64,000 nucleotides of DNA from Atrichornis clamosus (taxonomy: Eukaryota; Chordata; Aves; Passeriformes; Menuridae), in NCBI GenBank assembly GCA_013400975.1, contig WBMZ01003045.1, positions 38,325 through 102,324 of the forward strand, in the 5' to 3' direction. A program made the position numbers and the translations under genes. Positions 1-12,999 of this stretch are shown here, piece after piece. The stretch's first letter is position 1. Each line of letters opens with the position of its first letter. The notes beneath the pieces were generated by a model that was not told the DNA's origin, did not search any database, and saw only the letters and a program-made list of their open reading frames with translations.

Positions 1-1899
1 GAGAAAATCAGCTTGATAAGTATCAATAGGATTCCCCTGGGTTCTGCTGAAGCACTCAGTTGCGAGGCAGCGCTTGTGTGCAAAGTGGAGAGGAGGAAGG
101 AGCCCTGGTACCTGTGACACACTGAAATAAACCTTTCCCCACCACTGCACTGATGTCTTTGAGCTCAGCTGCCAACCACTTGCTTGAATGAAGAAACCCA
201 GTGTGTAATAATTAATTCCTTCTAATTTGATAATGATGCTAATGGTAAACAAAGTCACTGCTCAGTCTTGCACAGCACACGGTGCTATGTTGTTTCTGGC
301 TGCATTTGCCAATAGATAGGAAACAATGAAGTGAGAGAAAATAGCTCTTTTTTTTAATATATATTGTGGAGTTTTGACAGCAGAAGCACTCTCAGTTGCT
401 GATGCAACACTGACCTGTGAACCGGTTGCCCTGTGAACACTGACCGAGAAGAAAGAGCCCAAAATGGGTCAGGAGCACAGAAGAGCACTTATTCTGAGAT
501 CACAGCAAACTGAGCATTGCCAGCAATAAGTCCTGTTCTTCCACAATCTGTTATTCTGTTATCTCACACAAATGCTTGTGTTTACAGACTTTCTTTGCTT
601 GTAAATTAAAAAAAAAAGTTTTATTTTTCCTATAAAAAAAGTATTGAAAGTATGTGTAGAGTAGAAGGAGAACTGAATCTTAAAGATTTTTATACAGTGT
701 TCGTGAAAGGATTTGGAAAGCTAAATCAAGAATTACTGGTAGTTTAGCTTTTTCTTTACCTTGTTTCAAATAAGAAGTTACATTATTAATTAAAAGAATC
801 CCAAGAAACGCCTGGTTCGACCAGTGACAAAATACAACAGCAAAAAAGAAGGGAGAGGGGATGTAGCTCTGTTGCTTTTTACCTCGTGCTTGGTCAGCTT
901 AATGATATTGCTTTGTTTAAGTACCTTTCTTTTTAAAAAATGGGAAGAAGTGTCCTTAGAAGTTTCTTTATTTAAAGTGAGTATTCCTATAGATGAACGG
1001 GTAAGACAGAAGTTATTGGGGAATTTTTTAGATGTATTTTTTAGCTGCTGTTCAGTTCTAGCTCAAGGAACTCAGATGGAGGCTGTAGTGCCCCTCATGG
1101 TATCACTTAGGTGATCCTTCCTGCTCACACGATCCTGAACTCCCCCCAAGCCCCTCTGGCAGCTGCAGGATCCTGCATGGATCAGGGCTCTTGCCTGGAC
1201 ATACCCACGTGTCACATCCCAGCCCATGATTCTGACTAATACAAGTGACTCAGGAAACAAACACATGTGACCCCTCACAAGCAGCTCTGTGAAGGCTTCC
1301 AATTTCACACTAAACAGACACATGATTCATCACCTTCTTCTGCTGATGGCATCCCGTCTATGGAGTGATTCAGTAATGCAGTGCTACAAACTTCCAAACT
1401 CAAAATCCTGGTTTCTATTTGGAAACTACTCCTTTTCCAAACATTCAACAAATACGTGAGAGGGGAAAAGGTGTGATAAGGAAATAGAAAAGTGGAACTG
1501 CAGTTAGCGTCACCTGCTCAAGTCTGATCTGTTAGTCCTTAATGAAGGTACTCAGATGCATGAAGAAGCAAGTTATCCTTTAAGCAGTATCCATGAATGA
1601 GAAGGATGCTGAGTGTGACAGCACCCAGCACAGATCCTGCAGCACCAGGGGAAAACACCACGGGGTCAGTCCTCAGCCTGCCTCTTTTTTTACTGAGAGC
1701 GATGAAAGGGCTCAGGGTGTCTCGTGATAAACTACTGCCTGAAGCCCATTTCCATCTGCAATTGTTAGCACCGCTGATTGCTGTCCCTGGGTTAAAGGAA
1801 TCACCCGTTATTCTGGGTTTCACTTCATGACTCAGCTCCTGAGTGCTATTTTGGGTGGCAGAGGGGAGAAGCTGCCAGGCTGGCATCCCCTTCTGTTTT
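1..1899. other. Unique non-coding sequence, no gene recognised
   Basis: Mostly AT-rich sequence with short runs of A and T (around 345-365 and 605-640). An AATAAA hexamer at 126-131 could be a polyadenylation signal of a transcript ending here, but nothing upstream is visible to support that. Open frames are all under 120 codons, overlap on both strands and resemble no family I know. I see no recognisable repeat. Confidence 0.6.
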
Positions 1900-2120
1900 C
1901 TTTATGGAAATGGGATGTGGCTTTGCACGACAGGCGTTCGTGCTCTGCGAACTCTCTGAGGGGATTACACGGAGCGGAGCCGTAACCGTGCGCTCTGGTA
2001 TTGTTGATGTGTTATAAATGATCCATTATTCATCCGCATGAGGAAAGCCAGAGGAGTGGAAAACTAAAACGTGAAACTAGTGAGCACAAAACCCGAGCAA
2101 GTGATTCATGCCGTGTGGAA
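1900..2120. other. Candidate conserved non-coding element
   Basis: This block stands out from its flanks: it has several isolated CpGs and a cluster of AT-rich homeodomain-type cores (TTATAAATGATCC and ATTATTCATCC around 2013-2036), with no repeat similarity and no open frame. That composition is typical of vertebrate developmental enhancers. The call is inference from texture only, and I cannot test conservation from a single sequence. Confidence 0.2.
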
Positions 2121-5100
2121 AATGGGCCTCACTGGGTGTAGGTCTGTATGCTGTAGAACGAAGCACAACCACGGGGGCTAATAATTCACCTCATTTACAA
2201 CATTTGTCTTTCTCTCGGTCCTGAAAAGTGCCTGGGTACAGCACGTGCACCACGGGTGAGACTTCACCATGTCTGCTTCCCCAGGTGCCTTTCAGCTCCC
2301 ACAGATGGCAGAAGGAGGTGGAATTCTGCTCTTCCCCTCTGAGCAGGTGGATAAGGGGACAGAGCAGATTTTGCTTAGTATACAAAAACAACATACCAGC
2401 AATTAACCAGATCTCATTAGTCTTGCATTCCCTCTCATCTCCAGTTATGCTGGGTTCAGAGGGTTCCTGGTTCACTCTCTTTTCTGAGCCTTTCTCATTG
2501 GGAGGTTCAGTAAGAAACATGACCACCACCACCTTGCTTCCTGCAGAGCTGCAGGAGGAGCTGGAAGGGCTGGGCACATTGCAGAAGGGTGCTCAGCATT
2601 TCCAGCATGACCCCCTCAGAGATAGCTTTCTGCTCGCCTTGGTTTTATCATTTTCAGCTCCAAAACTAATTCTAGAAACATATCCGTACTGCTGTGGGCC
2701 TAGGACTATTCTTTCCCTGCATTAGAATATTTTTATACTCCATTTTGCCAAGGAATCGCAGCAGAAAAGCTGCATATTGGTTTTTCTGATTATTCTCTCA
2801 CTCCTTGCTGAAAAGTTTCTCTCATCCCTCTGCTGAACAGGGAAATTTGAACAGAGAAAAGCAAATGAAATACAGTTTATATTCAGATATAAAATTCTCA
2901 CTCAAAGAGAAATGGATTTTTTTTCTCTTGGGAAAAGAATTAATAATGAACTTTATGCCTTTCATACCGATCCTGCAGCAAGAAATGAAAGGTCCATTAA
3001 CCATCTCCAAACTGCTCATGCATCACAGAAAACCAGAAGCCCTTGGAGGTGATTGGAGTCCCCAAACAACAAACTGAAACTTTGAAACTGGTACAGGAAT
3101 GAAGGAGCGAAACATCCCAAACGCCCAATCAGTCAGTTTTATTTTCATGTTGTGTGTGGTCTCTGTGAAAATCTGGCCACATCTCACAAACTCTGAGACC
3201 ATCAAAAAGATGTTGCGTGTTCATACCCCATAACAAATCTATTAGAAACCCAAGAGAGGTTTTCTAATGTGAGTCATGTTACTCAGGAAGAGATGAGGCA
3301 GGGCAGCCAAGTCACTTTTAAAAGCAGTGTGAGCGCAGTGCAAAATCAGCAAATCCGGATGACCTGGATATCGCACACAATGTTTTATTTACAGCCTCAG
3401 AAATGCCTAAATCTCAACCAAGCTGCAAATCTAACTCCCTGCACTGATTTGGAAGAAGGAAGGAGAGTGCAGATGGAAGCAACAGCTTCAAAGATTTATC
3501 TGCAGCCTGTAGCACCCACCAGGAAACTTGGAGAGAGGAGGACCAAGGATTGGGAGATACAGGAGTGAGAGGATGAATTGGTTCTTGGTAACTGCAGAGG
3601 AGGAGCCTTGGTGAGACCTTAAAAGACATCTTGGAAAAGTGATTAGTTTCAGGTAGAGCATTAATCTTTCATTTTCTTAGTTTACACTTTTTTAATCTCA
3701 AGCAGCTTTTGACTTTTAAGAAGGGAACAAGTTATAACAGAGCTGCACTGCAGAACAGCCCCTAGGGTGCCTATGAACCAGAACAGGTTTGGGAATCAGC
3801 AGCTCAAGGCCCACAGCACCATCCAGGGAGCTGCAAAAGGGAAAAAGTCATCCTGCCAGATGTTACCTAGAGCCTTCTAGCAGGGCCACCCATTAATTTT
3901 AAGAAATAGCCACTTCATGAAAACCAAACAGACCAGGAACTGGGCAGAGCAGGACAGTGCCAGGGCCAAGATGGTGAGAACATTGGGTATGTGCTTTGGA
4001 TAGAGCCAACGTGAGCCTGAAGCCCTTCCTTCCCAACCATGGCAGTACTTTCTTAGCTACCTAACTTAGTGCAGTGGCACTATTTGTTCTTCCCTTAAAA
4101 CATCACTGTTTCTGGACAGAACATGTCCCTGCCAGGAACAGCCATCCCTTGAGGCAGGGAGGGTGACAGCACATCAGCCTCTGCTTGGGACCAATCCTGC
4201 AGATAGTAGAGCTGGAGAGAGGAGACAGCAGACAGAAGCTATGGCAGGCTGGAGGGATTAAGTTCAGGTACAGGCTGGACCCAGTCAAGGCTCGGCCAAG
4301 GAGAACACATCTTTACCCGGACCGAACAAGAAGCGCGGTGGAAACCTCAGGAGCTCTTGGAGACAGATGCCAGCAGTACAGAAGAAGCTGGAATTTAATG
4401 TGTGGAACAAGGAGGAAGGGAGTGTTGGAGAGATGGGTCTGGTGGGAAACAGTCCTCTCAGGTGTGCAGCTAGGGTTTGTCCCTCGTGCTTTTTCTGCCC
4501 ACCACAACTGCATTTCACAAATTCTCTAGCACACAAGTTAACAGGGAGGCACTTAGAGGAAGAATTTGAACATCTCTTAGTAGTAGATGAAGAAATGGGG
4601 TGGTAAGATTTCTCTAGCCAAAGTGTCTCCACTGATGGCAAAACACCAGAATTCCCATTTTAAACCCCAAATGTTCGAAGAAAAAGTGAAGACCAGCCAA
4701 TATACAGAAACCCACCGCTGGTGATTTCAAAACTATTGTTATTTCCCTGGAAAACCTGGAAACCTCTAACTGCTAAGCAAATCATTTTCACTCATGAAAG
4801 ATTTGAGCTTTTTAAAGTGGCACTTTGCCAGCAGAAAGAAAGGTGGTGCACATCAAAAATACTGCTTTTAATTTGGGCTGCACCTGCTGACCCTGACCTG
4901 GTGACAGATGGAACACACTGAACGTTTCCTAACACATAAATACTTTGTCCCTCCACACAGGATGGACTCAGGACTTCCCCTAGCATAATACACTGAACCT
5001 TTTCTCCTCTACCTTCTGGCATCTCACAAGGCAACTAAAAGCTAATTTCAAAGCCACTGCTCCTGCCTGGAGGTCCCATGGCCTTTTGTATCCTTCTGTC

Positions 5101-5534
5101 TTTAATTTCAAAAAGCAGCGTTGTCTATTCATTCTGACAGCAGGGGTATCCCTCAGGTTTAGGCACATCCATGAGTTTGGCCATCTCATAAGAAATGGGG
5201 GACAAGCACAGTTGGTAGAAATCAGGGTGTAGTTACAGACTTTTGCATGAAGTCACACCTTCCCCCCTAACCTCTAGGCTGAGAAATCTGTGCATGCCCC
5301 AAGTCTGGAGAGGTGTCAGTCACACTGAGTGTACTGAAAGCCAGCGTGGGTAGACGTCTGGTTTAGGACCTTTCCATGATCCTTTGAAGTATCCATATAA
5401 GACAGAGTAGCAAGAATTACGAGAAAATTGACACCCTCAAGCAAAGACAGACTTTTATTCTGAAAAAACTACTTAAATGCAATCTGCTGCTGTGTAATAT
5501 ATATGCCAGAGGGACAAAATATGGTGTAAAGTAA
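2121..5534. other. Unique non-coding sequence
   Basis: No repeat family, exon chain or RNA gene recognised. Frames up to 165 codons at 2228-2725 (plus) and 128 codons at 2191-2577 (minus) overlap each other and look like chance frames: no known domain and no shared splice structure. Confidence 0.6.
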
Positions 5535-5554
5535 GATCTCAGCAAGCTGAGATC
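5535..5554. repeat. Short perfect palindrome
   Basis: GATCTCAGC at 5535-5543 is the exact reverse complement of GCTGAGATC at 5546-5554, separated by AA. Flanking GTAA (5531-5534) and TTAC (5559-5562) are also complementary, with four intervening bases. It could extrude as a small hairpin. It may be chance; no function is implied. Confidence 0.7.
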
Positions 5555-5559
5555 CAGCT

Positions 5560-8190
5560 TACATATTTGGCCTGTTTAATCCAAGGATGAAAATAATTAC
5601 GCAAAGTCAGTCTAAGCAATCCCAGAAGGATTTGAACATATGAAATACAGTCATTGAGAGAAGCGGAAGGAAGGGAGAGCTTCACCAATTTCAGTTCCCC
5701 TTGGCTTTCCTATGCTTGTGTGTGAATTTGGCCCAGAAAACTGTCTGGCACTGGGGATGGTGATCATTCATCCTTTCTATTTGCACAAGAATGTGGGAAG
5801 GGCTTAGAAAACGCTCCTCTTCTCCCATCTGGGGCCTGGGTGGGTGCCAGTTAAGTTCAATGATGCATAACCATTTCAAGAAGCTCCTTGCCATTCTCCA
5901 TTTTGCACGCATTTGTAAAGAAAGCAAATGTACATGCCCCAGCAGCACACAGCTTGCTCTGTCGGGATAGGGGGTATCCTACTTTTCTCTGCTTGTCATG
6001 ATAGCAATATCAGGCAAAAGGAAATAAAACCAGTTTGTCGCCTTAGCACACATCCAACAAAATTTTCAAACCCCAGCAGCTAGGGAAAATAGAGAGAAGA
6101 AACTTAGCACACAGGTAGAAAGTCTTGATGTGTTGTGTTCTCCGAGAACCAAGAAACTACATCTTCTTGAGGGCACCAGGTGCCTCTCCTCCCGCACATC
6201 AGCGGCAAGGCAGCAGGAGGCAAAGCATCAAGACGTGCTGCAAGAAGCGAGCTCCTACCTGGAAGCCGTGGGCAGGTTTCAGTCTCGGTCTCCTGGCTGG
6301 CAGCTGTCCCTGCTGCCCTGGATGAGGTGCTTCGGGTCATTCATGCGCCCAGGCCCCAGGGTGGGGCCTGGGGGGCGGCTTTGGCTCCAAACCCCGCCTC
6401 GCATCATGTGACCCCTTCACGGCCAGGTCTTCCCAAAGGGAGCTCCCGGCTCCCGTGTTTCCCTGAGCCTTCATCAGCCTCGCTGCGTGTTGAGCGGCAA
6501 ATTGCAGCCAGCCTGCCTTGCCTTTGAGTGCTCGCCAAGGCTTTGTTTGTTTTCTCTTCTGTTTCAAACATCCTTTGTGACTTTCTGGCTCAGTTAATTA
6601 GCTACGATGCTCAGCTTCTCCAGTTTTTAAGTGCTGCCCAAACAATAGCTGGTCAGATGTAGAGAGACTTTAAAGCCTGGGCTGAAGCTGTGCTGAGAAA
6701 GGAAGGGGGTCTTTTTTTGTGGCAGGTTCATCCAGCTGATGCACAGAACATCAGAGGAGACGTGGTGGCTTGGGGTCACTGCCGTAGTAGGGTTTGTGCC
6801 TTGGTTTTTGCAGTGCCCTGCAGCCAAAACTACCACATCTTTGCTCCTGGTCCTGGCACAAATCACTGGATGAAGGTAACAGGGAGCCATCAACACCTGC
6901 AGTTGCAGGAGGGGTGGATGGGACTTAGAGAGGATGACACCACAAACTCATTGGTGCAAGGGATCCTCAGCAGCCATAAAGGGTGGGAAGCCTGAGAAAG
7001 AGGCACTTCGGGAATGGGAGAAACTGCTCTGATACTGCTCAGAAGGAGATGTAGGAGAAAGACAGAAAGGCTGTGTATAGCCAAGAAAATCAGGCAGAAG
7101 AGCAGCCTTAGATATTTGGAATTGTTCTATCAGATGGACCATCAAACTGTATTTTAAAGGTTTGTCTGAGCTTGACTATTCTTACAGCCCCATGATGTCA
7201 CTCATCTTTACCTACCACAAGGCAGCTTGTCCAGGGGTTAAAACTGCAGTTTTCAGCCATGTGGCAGCCTGTTGTAATCCGCCTCTATTACATAACCCAG
7301 CAAATATTTTGCTAAAGTTCAGTTTAATTGCAGGATTGGTGGTGGTGAGAAGCATATTCTCCTTTATGAATTTCTCCCCTTTGGAAATCAGGAAAGTGAC
7401 ATGCGAATGGCAGCTTTTCCTCTGCTTGCCTAATTCAGTGGCCAGGCAAAGGCACTGTGTTCCCCCTCATACCAGTCCTGTTCTGCTTCTCAAGGAAGAG
7501 GTTAACATCTCTCCTTTCCTACTCACTCCTGCTGTGGCACATAACAGAGATCAGAGTGCAAGAGACAAACATGACACAAGTCAAGCAAAGAACTGTAAAT
7601 AGAGTAGGGAGGAGGTGAGTTATCCTTAGACCAAATTAGGTGGGGCCCAGCTATTCTTGTGCTGTTTTGCTAAGGTCACTCTGGCTTAAGAGAGGACACA
7701 AAGGGGAAGGGAGAGAGACAAAAACAATTTTGTTATTTAGCTTTTCCCTGAGACTGTTTACAAGTTGCCTGAATAATTTCACGATCGTTCATGGCAAAAC
7801 TTTCCTAGGCTGCTTTCTTCTTCCTCCCTTTAATGCCACTGTTGCCTTTCTGATGATGTGGGACTTGTGTGGCTCTTTCTAAGTCTCATATTTTCTCCTG
7901 CTCCTCCTCATGTGTGCAGGGACTGAAGCCCAACCCTGCTTCTCTCATCTCATCACGTTGTTGGCCCTTCTCTCTAATACAGAGAACAGCTGATGAAGGC
8001 TCAGAAATGCTGACTGTTGGGCCAGATCACCAGTTGTTCTTCACAACAACTTCAGATCCAGCTCCTTCACACTTTGCTGAGACTCACCTTTCTCATTTTT
8101 TCCCATACCTTCTGTTTTAATCCTTTTTGTTTTTCTAATCATGGCTTTAATCCCCACTTACTAAAGCTTTTTGTGGTCCAACTACCTTTT
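5560..8190. other. Unique non-coding sequence with a small CpG patch
   Basis: The only compositional feature is a GC-richer stretch at about 6180-6450 with a modest number of CpGs and four overlapping chance reading frames (plus strand 6125-6527, minus strand 6104-6567). It is much weaker than the CpG island at the right end of the window. No repeat, exon or RNA gene is recognised elsewhere in the interval. Confidence 0.5.
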
Positions 8191-8191
8191 C

Positions 8192-8243
8192 CAGTTACAC
8201 TAGTGTGAATCCAGAGCAAATCTGCTGGTGTAATTGGAATCAT
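8192..8243. repeat. Trace of an old sauropsid interspersed repeat
   Basis: The motif TTACACTAGTGTGAATCC followed by CTGGTGTAATTGG resembles a paired 'ttacaccagtgtaaat...ctggtgtaa' sequence that recurs as a dispersed, partly palindromic repeat in turtle, crocodilian and bird genomes. I remember the motif but cannot assign a library name. The fragment is short and diverged. Confidence 0.3.
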
Positions 8244-9479
8244 AAGATATGAGATTACTGTACCTTCCAGCAGTCACAGCCAAAACCAATGTAACCATTG
8301 TCAGCATCTTTCTTGCCATGGTTCCCAATACCAAAGAGAGATTGCAGTCTGGGAATTGTGATACCAATCATCAGACTTGGAGTTAAGTTGCATAATTTGC
8401 CTACTTCAGCCTTCTCCAGATGCTTTTCAGACATTAATTAAGTGTAGGAGCCCAACAAACACAAGGGTTATCATTTTCAGGGTGAGGCACCAAGAAGGCA
8501 CCAATGTTCTCAAAGGTGCATGTGAAAAGTCCAGCCTGGCTCTGTGGTGAAATCCCACATTGATTTTATTGGCTCAAAATCAGCAATAGGAGTAAAAGGA
8601 AGAGTCCCCATCTCTTGTCCCTGTCCTACCAGACTGTTGATCCCACTGGGAAAATGGGTGTCAGGGAATGGGTGCCGAGTGCTTTCCATGCCACAGTTGT
8701 GTCAGGTTTGGGCTTGGTGAAGGAATTCTTTCTTGTTTTGTTAAATAATGTCAGAGGAAATTTCAGTATAAATGGCTGTGACAAGCCACTCCATATGGCA
8801 CTGGCTTCACTGGGGGCTATCACATTTCCCCTTCCAGCCCATGGCAGCAGGCTTCCAGGTCCCTCAGGATTCGGGGGTGGATTTCCCCCTTTCATGCTGC
8901 TGCCGAGTCTCAAAGGGATTTACTGATGTTGATCATCAGTCCAAGCTAAGCTTGGTACTGCTTTGGTACTGCCAGACCTCGAAAACAAAAGTGTGCAGAA
9001 CCTGATCTGTTCTGCATTCATCCCCATTCACAGCACCTCTCCTGAAGCATGTCTGATGCCACAGTAGCTTAAAGCATTCTACTTCATGCTGGGTGTCATG
9101 AGCTTTAAAAAAAAAATTAGAACTCTGGAAGACTTCCCAGATTGTGCAGTGCATCTGCCTTTTGTGTCCTAAGAAAAGGATGAAGTTGGTAGGGCTGCTT
9201 CCTTTTCTTTTCTTGGCCCATAGATGTGCATCATGTTCTTAGCCTGCTGGTCCATCCCAGCTGTGTTTCATTTAAAAAAGTTCGTATTCAGGTAAGATGG
9301 AAAACCCTATGCCAGTGAAGCATAGATGAAACAGTTTTATTTCTTGTTTCTTATGTATTCTATGAAAACAGCATTAAATAAAGGCAAAAGGGTGCATATA
9401 TAATGCAACTGTGTACATACAATAAATTTCTAGCATTAATTTACTAATATTTCTCCCACAGTGATTCTAACAACTAGAT

Positions 9480-9482
<3 letters not shown>
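8244..9482. other. Unique non-coding sequence
   Basis: Contains overlapping chance frames at 8615-9005 (plus) and 8626-9154 (minus), none resembling a known protein. An AT-rich stretch with AATAAA motifs (9372-9379 and 9420-9425) lies just upstream of the poly-T run. No repeat is recognised with confidence. Confidence 0.55.

Positions 9483-9511
<29 letters not shown>
9483..9511. repeat. Poly-T tract (29 T)
   Basis: An uninterrupted run of 29 T, the longest homopolymer in the window, followed directly by ACAG. It could be a slipped homopolymer, or the A-tail of a minus-strand retrocopy whose body would lie at higher coordinates. I see no TTTATT (reverse polyadenylation signal) or gene-like sequence in the next 100 bases, so the first explanation is simpler. 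Confidence 0.9.
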
Positions 9512-9514
<3 letters not shown>

Positions 9515-10319
9515 GCCTGTTCTGACAGAGGAAGACACACTGATAGAAATCTAATGGTGCAATTGTACTAAAGAAAACTGGAAGCCCAGCCAGGACTAAT
9601 TACTCCAACCTCAGACCTGGCTGCTCTCCGCACAGCGAGGCTCTGTGCAGGCACACAGGCTGGCAGGGTTAGTAGGGGAACAAACTAATGGAGAAACAGG
9701 AATGAAAGGTTACACTTGTGCAACTCTTATGGCCCCGAAGATACTTCGACACAAAATGAAGGTGTTATGTCAGCGAGTTTTGGTACACAGATGCTACTAT
9801 TCAGTTGTAGTATCTACAACTAGTAAGTACAAAGGGTTGAGGCTAGAAAAATCAGGATCTTGTGAGCATTTTCAAACTCATCTCTGTCTCATAACTGAAT
9901 ACAATTTTGTAATTGTGTTGCTATAAAGGCAGGGGTGTATCCTTGGGAGACAGCAGTTCCTTTGGTGTTTGGGAGTTTGGTGGCCTGCGTTTCCTAGGAT
10001 GAATGGGCTCTAGCGTGGGCAGGCCAGGATGGAGGAAGCTCCCTCATACAGTGTACTGGCTCCGTGTGCCTTTTCTTTCACAGCAACACTGGCAATAGGA
10101 GCTCTTTGTTATCCCCTCTCTGCACCTCCTGCACTGCCACATCATCCCCAAAGGTGCACTATCAGTTAGACCAGGGAGCAAAAAACCCTCCTGCAACCTC
10201 ACTGCCGACCCAAGCCCCATGGGGGTATCCCACTGCTAAGTAATGCAGCCCCGAGCACCCCACACATCCAGGTTACCCATGGTGGCTGTGCTGGCAGACC
10301 CCACAGGACAGATGTGCTG
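9512..10319. other. Unique non-coding sequence
   Basis: No repeat, exon or RNA gene recognised. One 93-codon frame at 9645-9926 (plus) has no recognisable domain. Confidence 0.55.
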
Positions 10320-10620
10320 GGGATGGGATTGTGGTTGGGACAAGGGTGCGTGGTGCGGTGCCGCGGGAAACGCGGAAATGAGGGAAGCACGAGGCCCATC
10401 TACACGGGACACTGGCACCGGGTGACCGTGTGTGCTGCAAGCTTGGATCCAGAAGTATTTTGCAGCCACTCCTCTGTATGGACGAGCCCAGCCTGGCTAT
10501 TTGTTTGAGTGTTTGTGTTGGCAGCGAGTCCCCACAGCGAACCGAGGGTGTCATTTATCTCTGGCGGCAGCAGCGCTCGCCAGAGTGAGGAGCAATAGCA
10601 GCAGCCCCGGAGGCCCTGCA
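10320..10620. other. Small CpG-enriched patch
   Basis: CpGs are clustered around 10325-10430 (GCGGTGCCGCGG, ACGCGG) and again at 10525-10610, against a CpG-poor background. The patch is short and less dense than a typical promoter island. Overlapping short frames on both strands come from low stop-codon density. It could be a minor or orphan CpG island. Confidence 0.35.
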
Positions 10621-12999
10621 TGGCAGAGGCTCGCTCTGGCCTTGCTTCACATTCCTCCACCTCTCACACAGTAACAAGGGCCTTGGAAAAGAGGCTGCTG
10701 CAGCCGAAGTGCCTTGGACAGAAACAGATGGTGCAGAAACTGCTGGGCGAAATGCATCACACTTTGGTGCTGCGGGAGGAGCACACTACCAAAGAGGGCT
10801 TGAGATGTCTGCTGACTCTACTTCCTTCTTGAAGTTTTGAAATGCAGCAGTGAAGAAAAATCAGCATTTTTCAGCAGGTTTTGGTTTGCTTCTGGGGTAT
10901 GTGCATTCCTCCCATGAATCAGAAGCTGTGGCAAACACAATGTGCTGTGCCTCTGATGGGTACATACCATCCCCATTTCTTGCAGCTTGGTGGAGAACAG
11001 CAAGCTCTTCATTGTACAGGGGATGGACAAAGAAAGCCTTGTTGCCTGTGGGGCTCTGTCATGCCTATGTTTCTTTTCCACTTGTGCTCATAAGTCACCA
11101 AAGGGCCCATGCGTACCCATTGGAAATAAAAGTGTGAAACTAATAACTAAAAATATAAACTCTGGAGGGAAGGAGATGAGTCAAGAGGGAGGGAAGACCA
11201 AGAAAAGCCAGAGGGATGCAATTTACTGTGCCTGATTCATGATGCTGGCAGGGAGCTCTTTGCCAGAGCCAGATGAATCAGATTCCCTTTCAGTCTGTGA
11301 TGGCACCACAGTTATTTTGGTGTCACCATGGGTAGAACAAGAGTAGATACTGGGAAGCATTACGGGTCAGAGAGTGAGTGTCTTCTGAAACTGAAGCAGC
11401 TTGTCATCTTAGCATTATACTCACTGAAAGAAGTAAAAGGAGAGAAAATGAAATATGCTGGTGCGTCAAGTCAGAGCTTCTCCTGAAAGCCAGGGAGGGT
11501 ATTCCTCACCCAGACTGTGAGTCTGGCTCCTACAGGTTTTGTTTATCTCTGTCTCTTAATGGGGCCAGAGTAGATGCGGTTGCAGCTCAGAGACAAACAT
11601 CTTGAGAAAATATTTCTAAGAAAAAGTGTAACTGAGCTGATATTTTGATTTAGAGCCTCAAAATTTGTGGACGATATTCAGCAGCTCGTAAGATGGAATG
11701 GACATGAAGCCTTTGGCATAGCAGATAAGAACAGAGGAGAAGGGATGCAACTGTAGTTACAGTGTTTTTCTGGATGTCACAGCTTGCAATGGAGCCCTGC
11801 CCAGGCACTTTCACAGCTCCAGCTGATCTCAGGAATGCACTTGTGTGTTATTCTCACACAGTGCAAAGATCAACCTGGCACCTGAGAAGCAGCAGTCTTG
11901 TGGTCCAGGTGTCCATTCAGCAAAGTACTAAGGTAGGTGTTTTATTTTGACCCTGTGCTTCAATCTGGTGACAATCAGGAGGCCATACACATTTGCTCAA
12001 GTGTCTTATTGAATGGAGTCTTTAAAAAATGGCCATTAGCTTCTGGGGATTTAGATTACACCCCCAAACAGGGCAAATAATAGGTTTAGAAAACATTTGT
12101 GCTAGTAAGACCTTTATATTTTGGGATTTGGCCAATTGCTACAGTTTGCTGATGCAGATTTTCTCTTCTACTTACTTGTTGTTCTAACTCAAAAATTATC
12201 TGTGAAAAGCATGTTCATCAACAACTGCAGAACTCTCCCAGCATTTTCCAGATGTCAGATCCAAGTGCATGCCTGCACTTGCCTGGCTAATAAAGAAAAC
12301 TGGCAAATTTTTGTTTATCTGTTTCTCACCTGTGTCATCATGACAGTCAGCTAAAGCAGGGGCAGATTAATATAGCTGGCAGAGATGGGAGCTTACAAAA
12401 CCAGCCTATTTTTAGCCAGCCTTCCTTCCATGCTGTGGAGGAAACGAGGCATTTAATATGCGCTGCTTGATGTGGGATTCATGGTGTGGTTTTCCCCACC
12501 CTTGTTCAGATGATCCTGCCTCATCACCACGCTGATATTCCTTTCTCAAACCCATATCACATGCCTGGGCAGCCAGCCAGCCTACCTGTCTGAGAAAAAC
12601 AGAGCTGCTTTTCCCCGCCACACCCTGAGCTCTGAGGGTGATAACCCATTGTCGAGAAACATCAGCAATAACTGTTTGGAAAGCAGATGCCTCTCAAGTT
12701 TCACATGCAGCTGTCTTTCCCTGCTGCATCCTTTCCCAGCACGGACCTTGTTGTAGGTGCCATGGCCCCGCTCCTGCCCGGCACTCCCAGGCGCCAGGAT
12801 CTGGTTGGTGCCATGGCGTGACCCAGTTCAGGATGCTCCCGTTGCGTGTCACCCACGGCAGCATCCTGTCACACCACCAGAAAACTGGTACCATGGAAAT
12901 GACAGCCCATGTTCATAGCATGGGAGAATTTTGTTTCCTTAGCCATAAAAAACCCGAAAAAACCCAACCCAAACCTTTCTGCTGATCAGTGCGGAAAGC
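10621..12999. other. Unique non-coding sequence
   Basis: No repeat or gene structure recognised. Frames of 60-115 codons overlap on both strands and show no known domains. Confidence 0.55.

Noticed and set aside
1..180. AATAAA at 126-131 as the end of a retroviral LTR or gene transcript
   Set aside because: No TG/CA boundaries, primer-binding site or coding sequence nearby; window begins too close to judge.
2228..2725. 165-codon plus-strand frame
   Set aside because: Overlapped by a 128-codon minus-strand frame; no domain; composition like its flanks.
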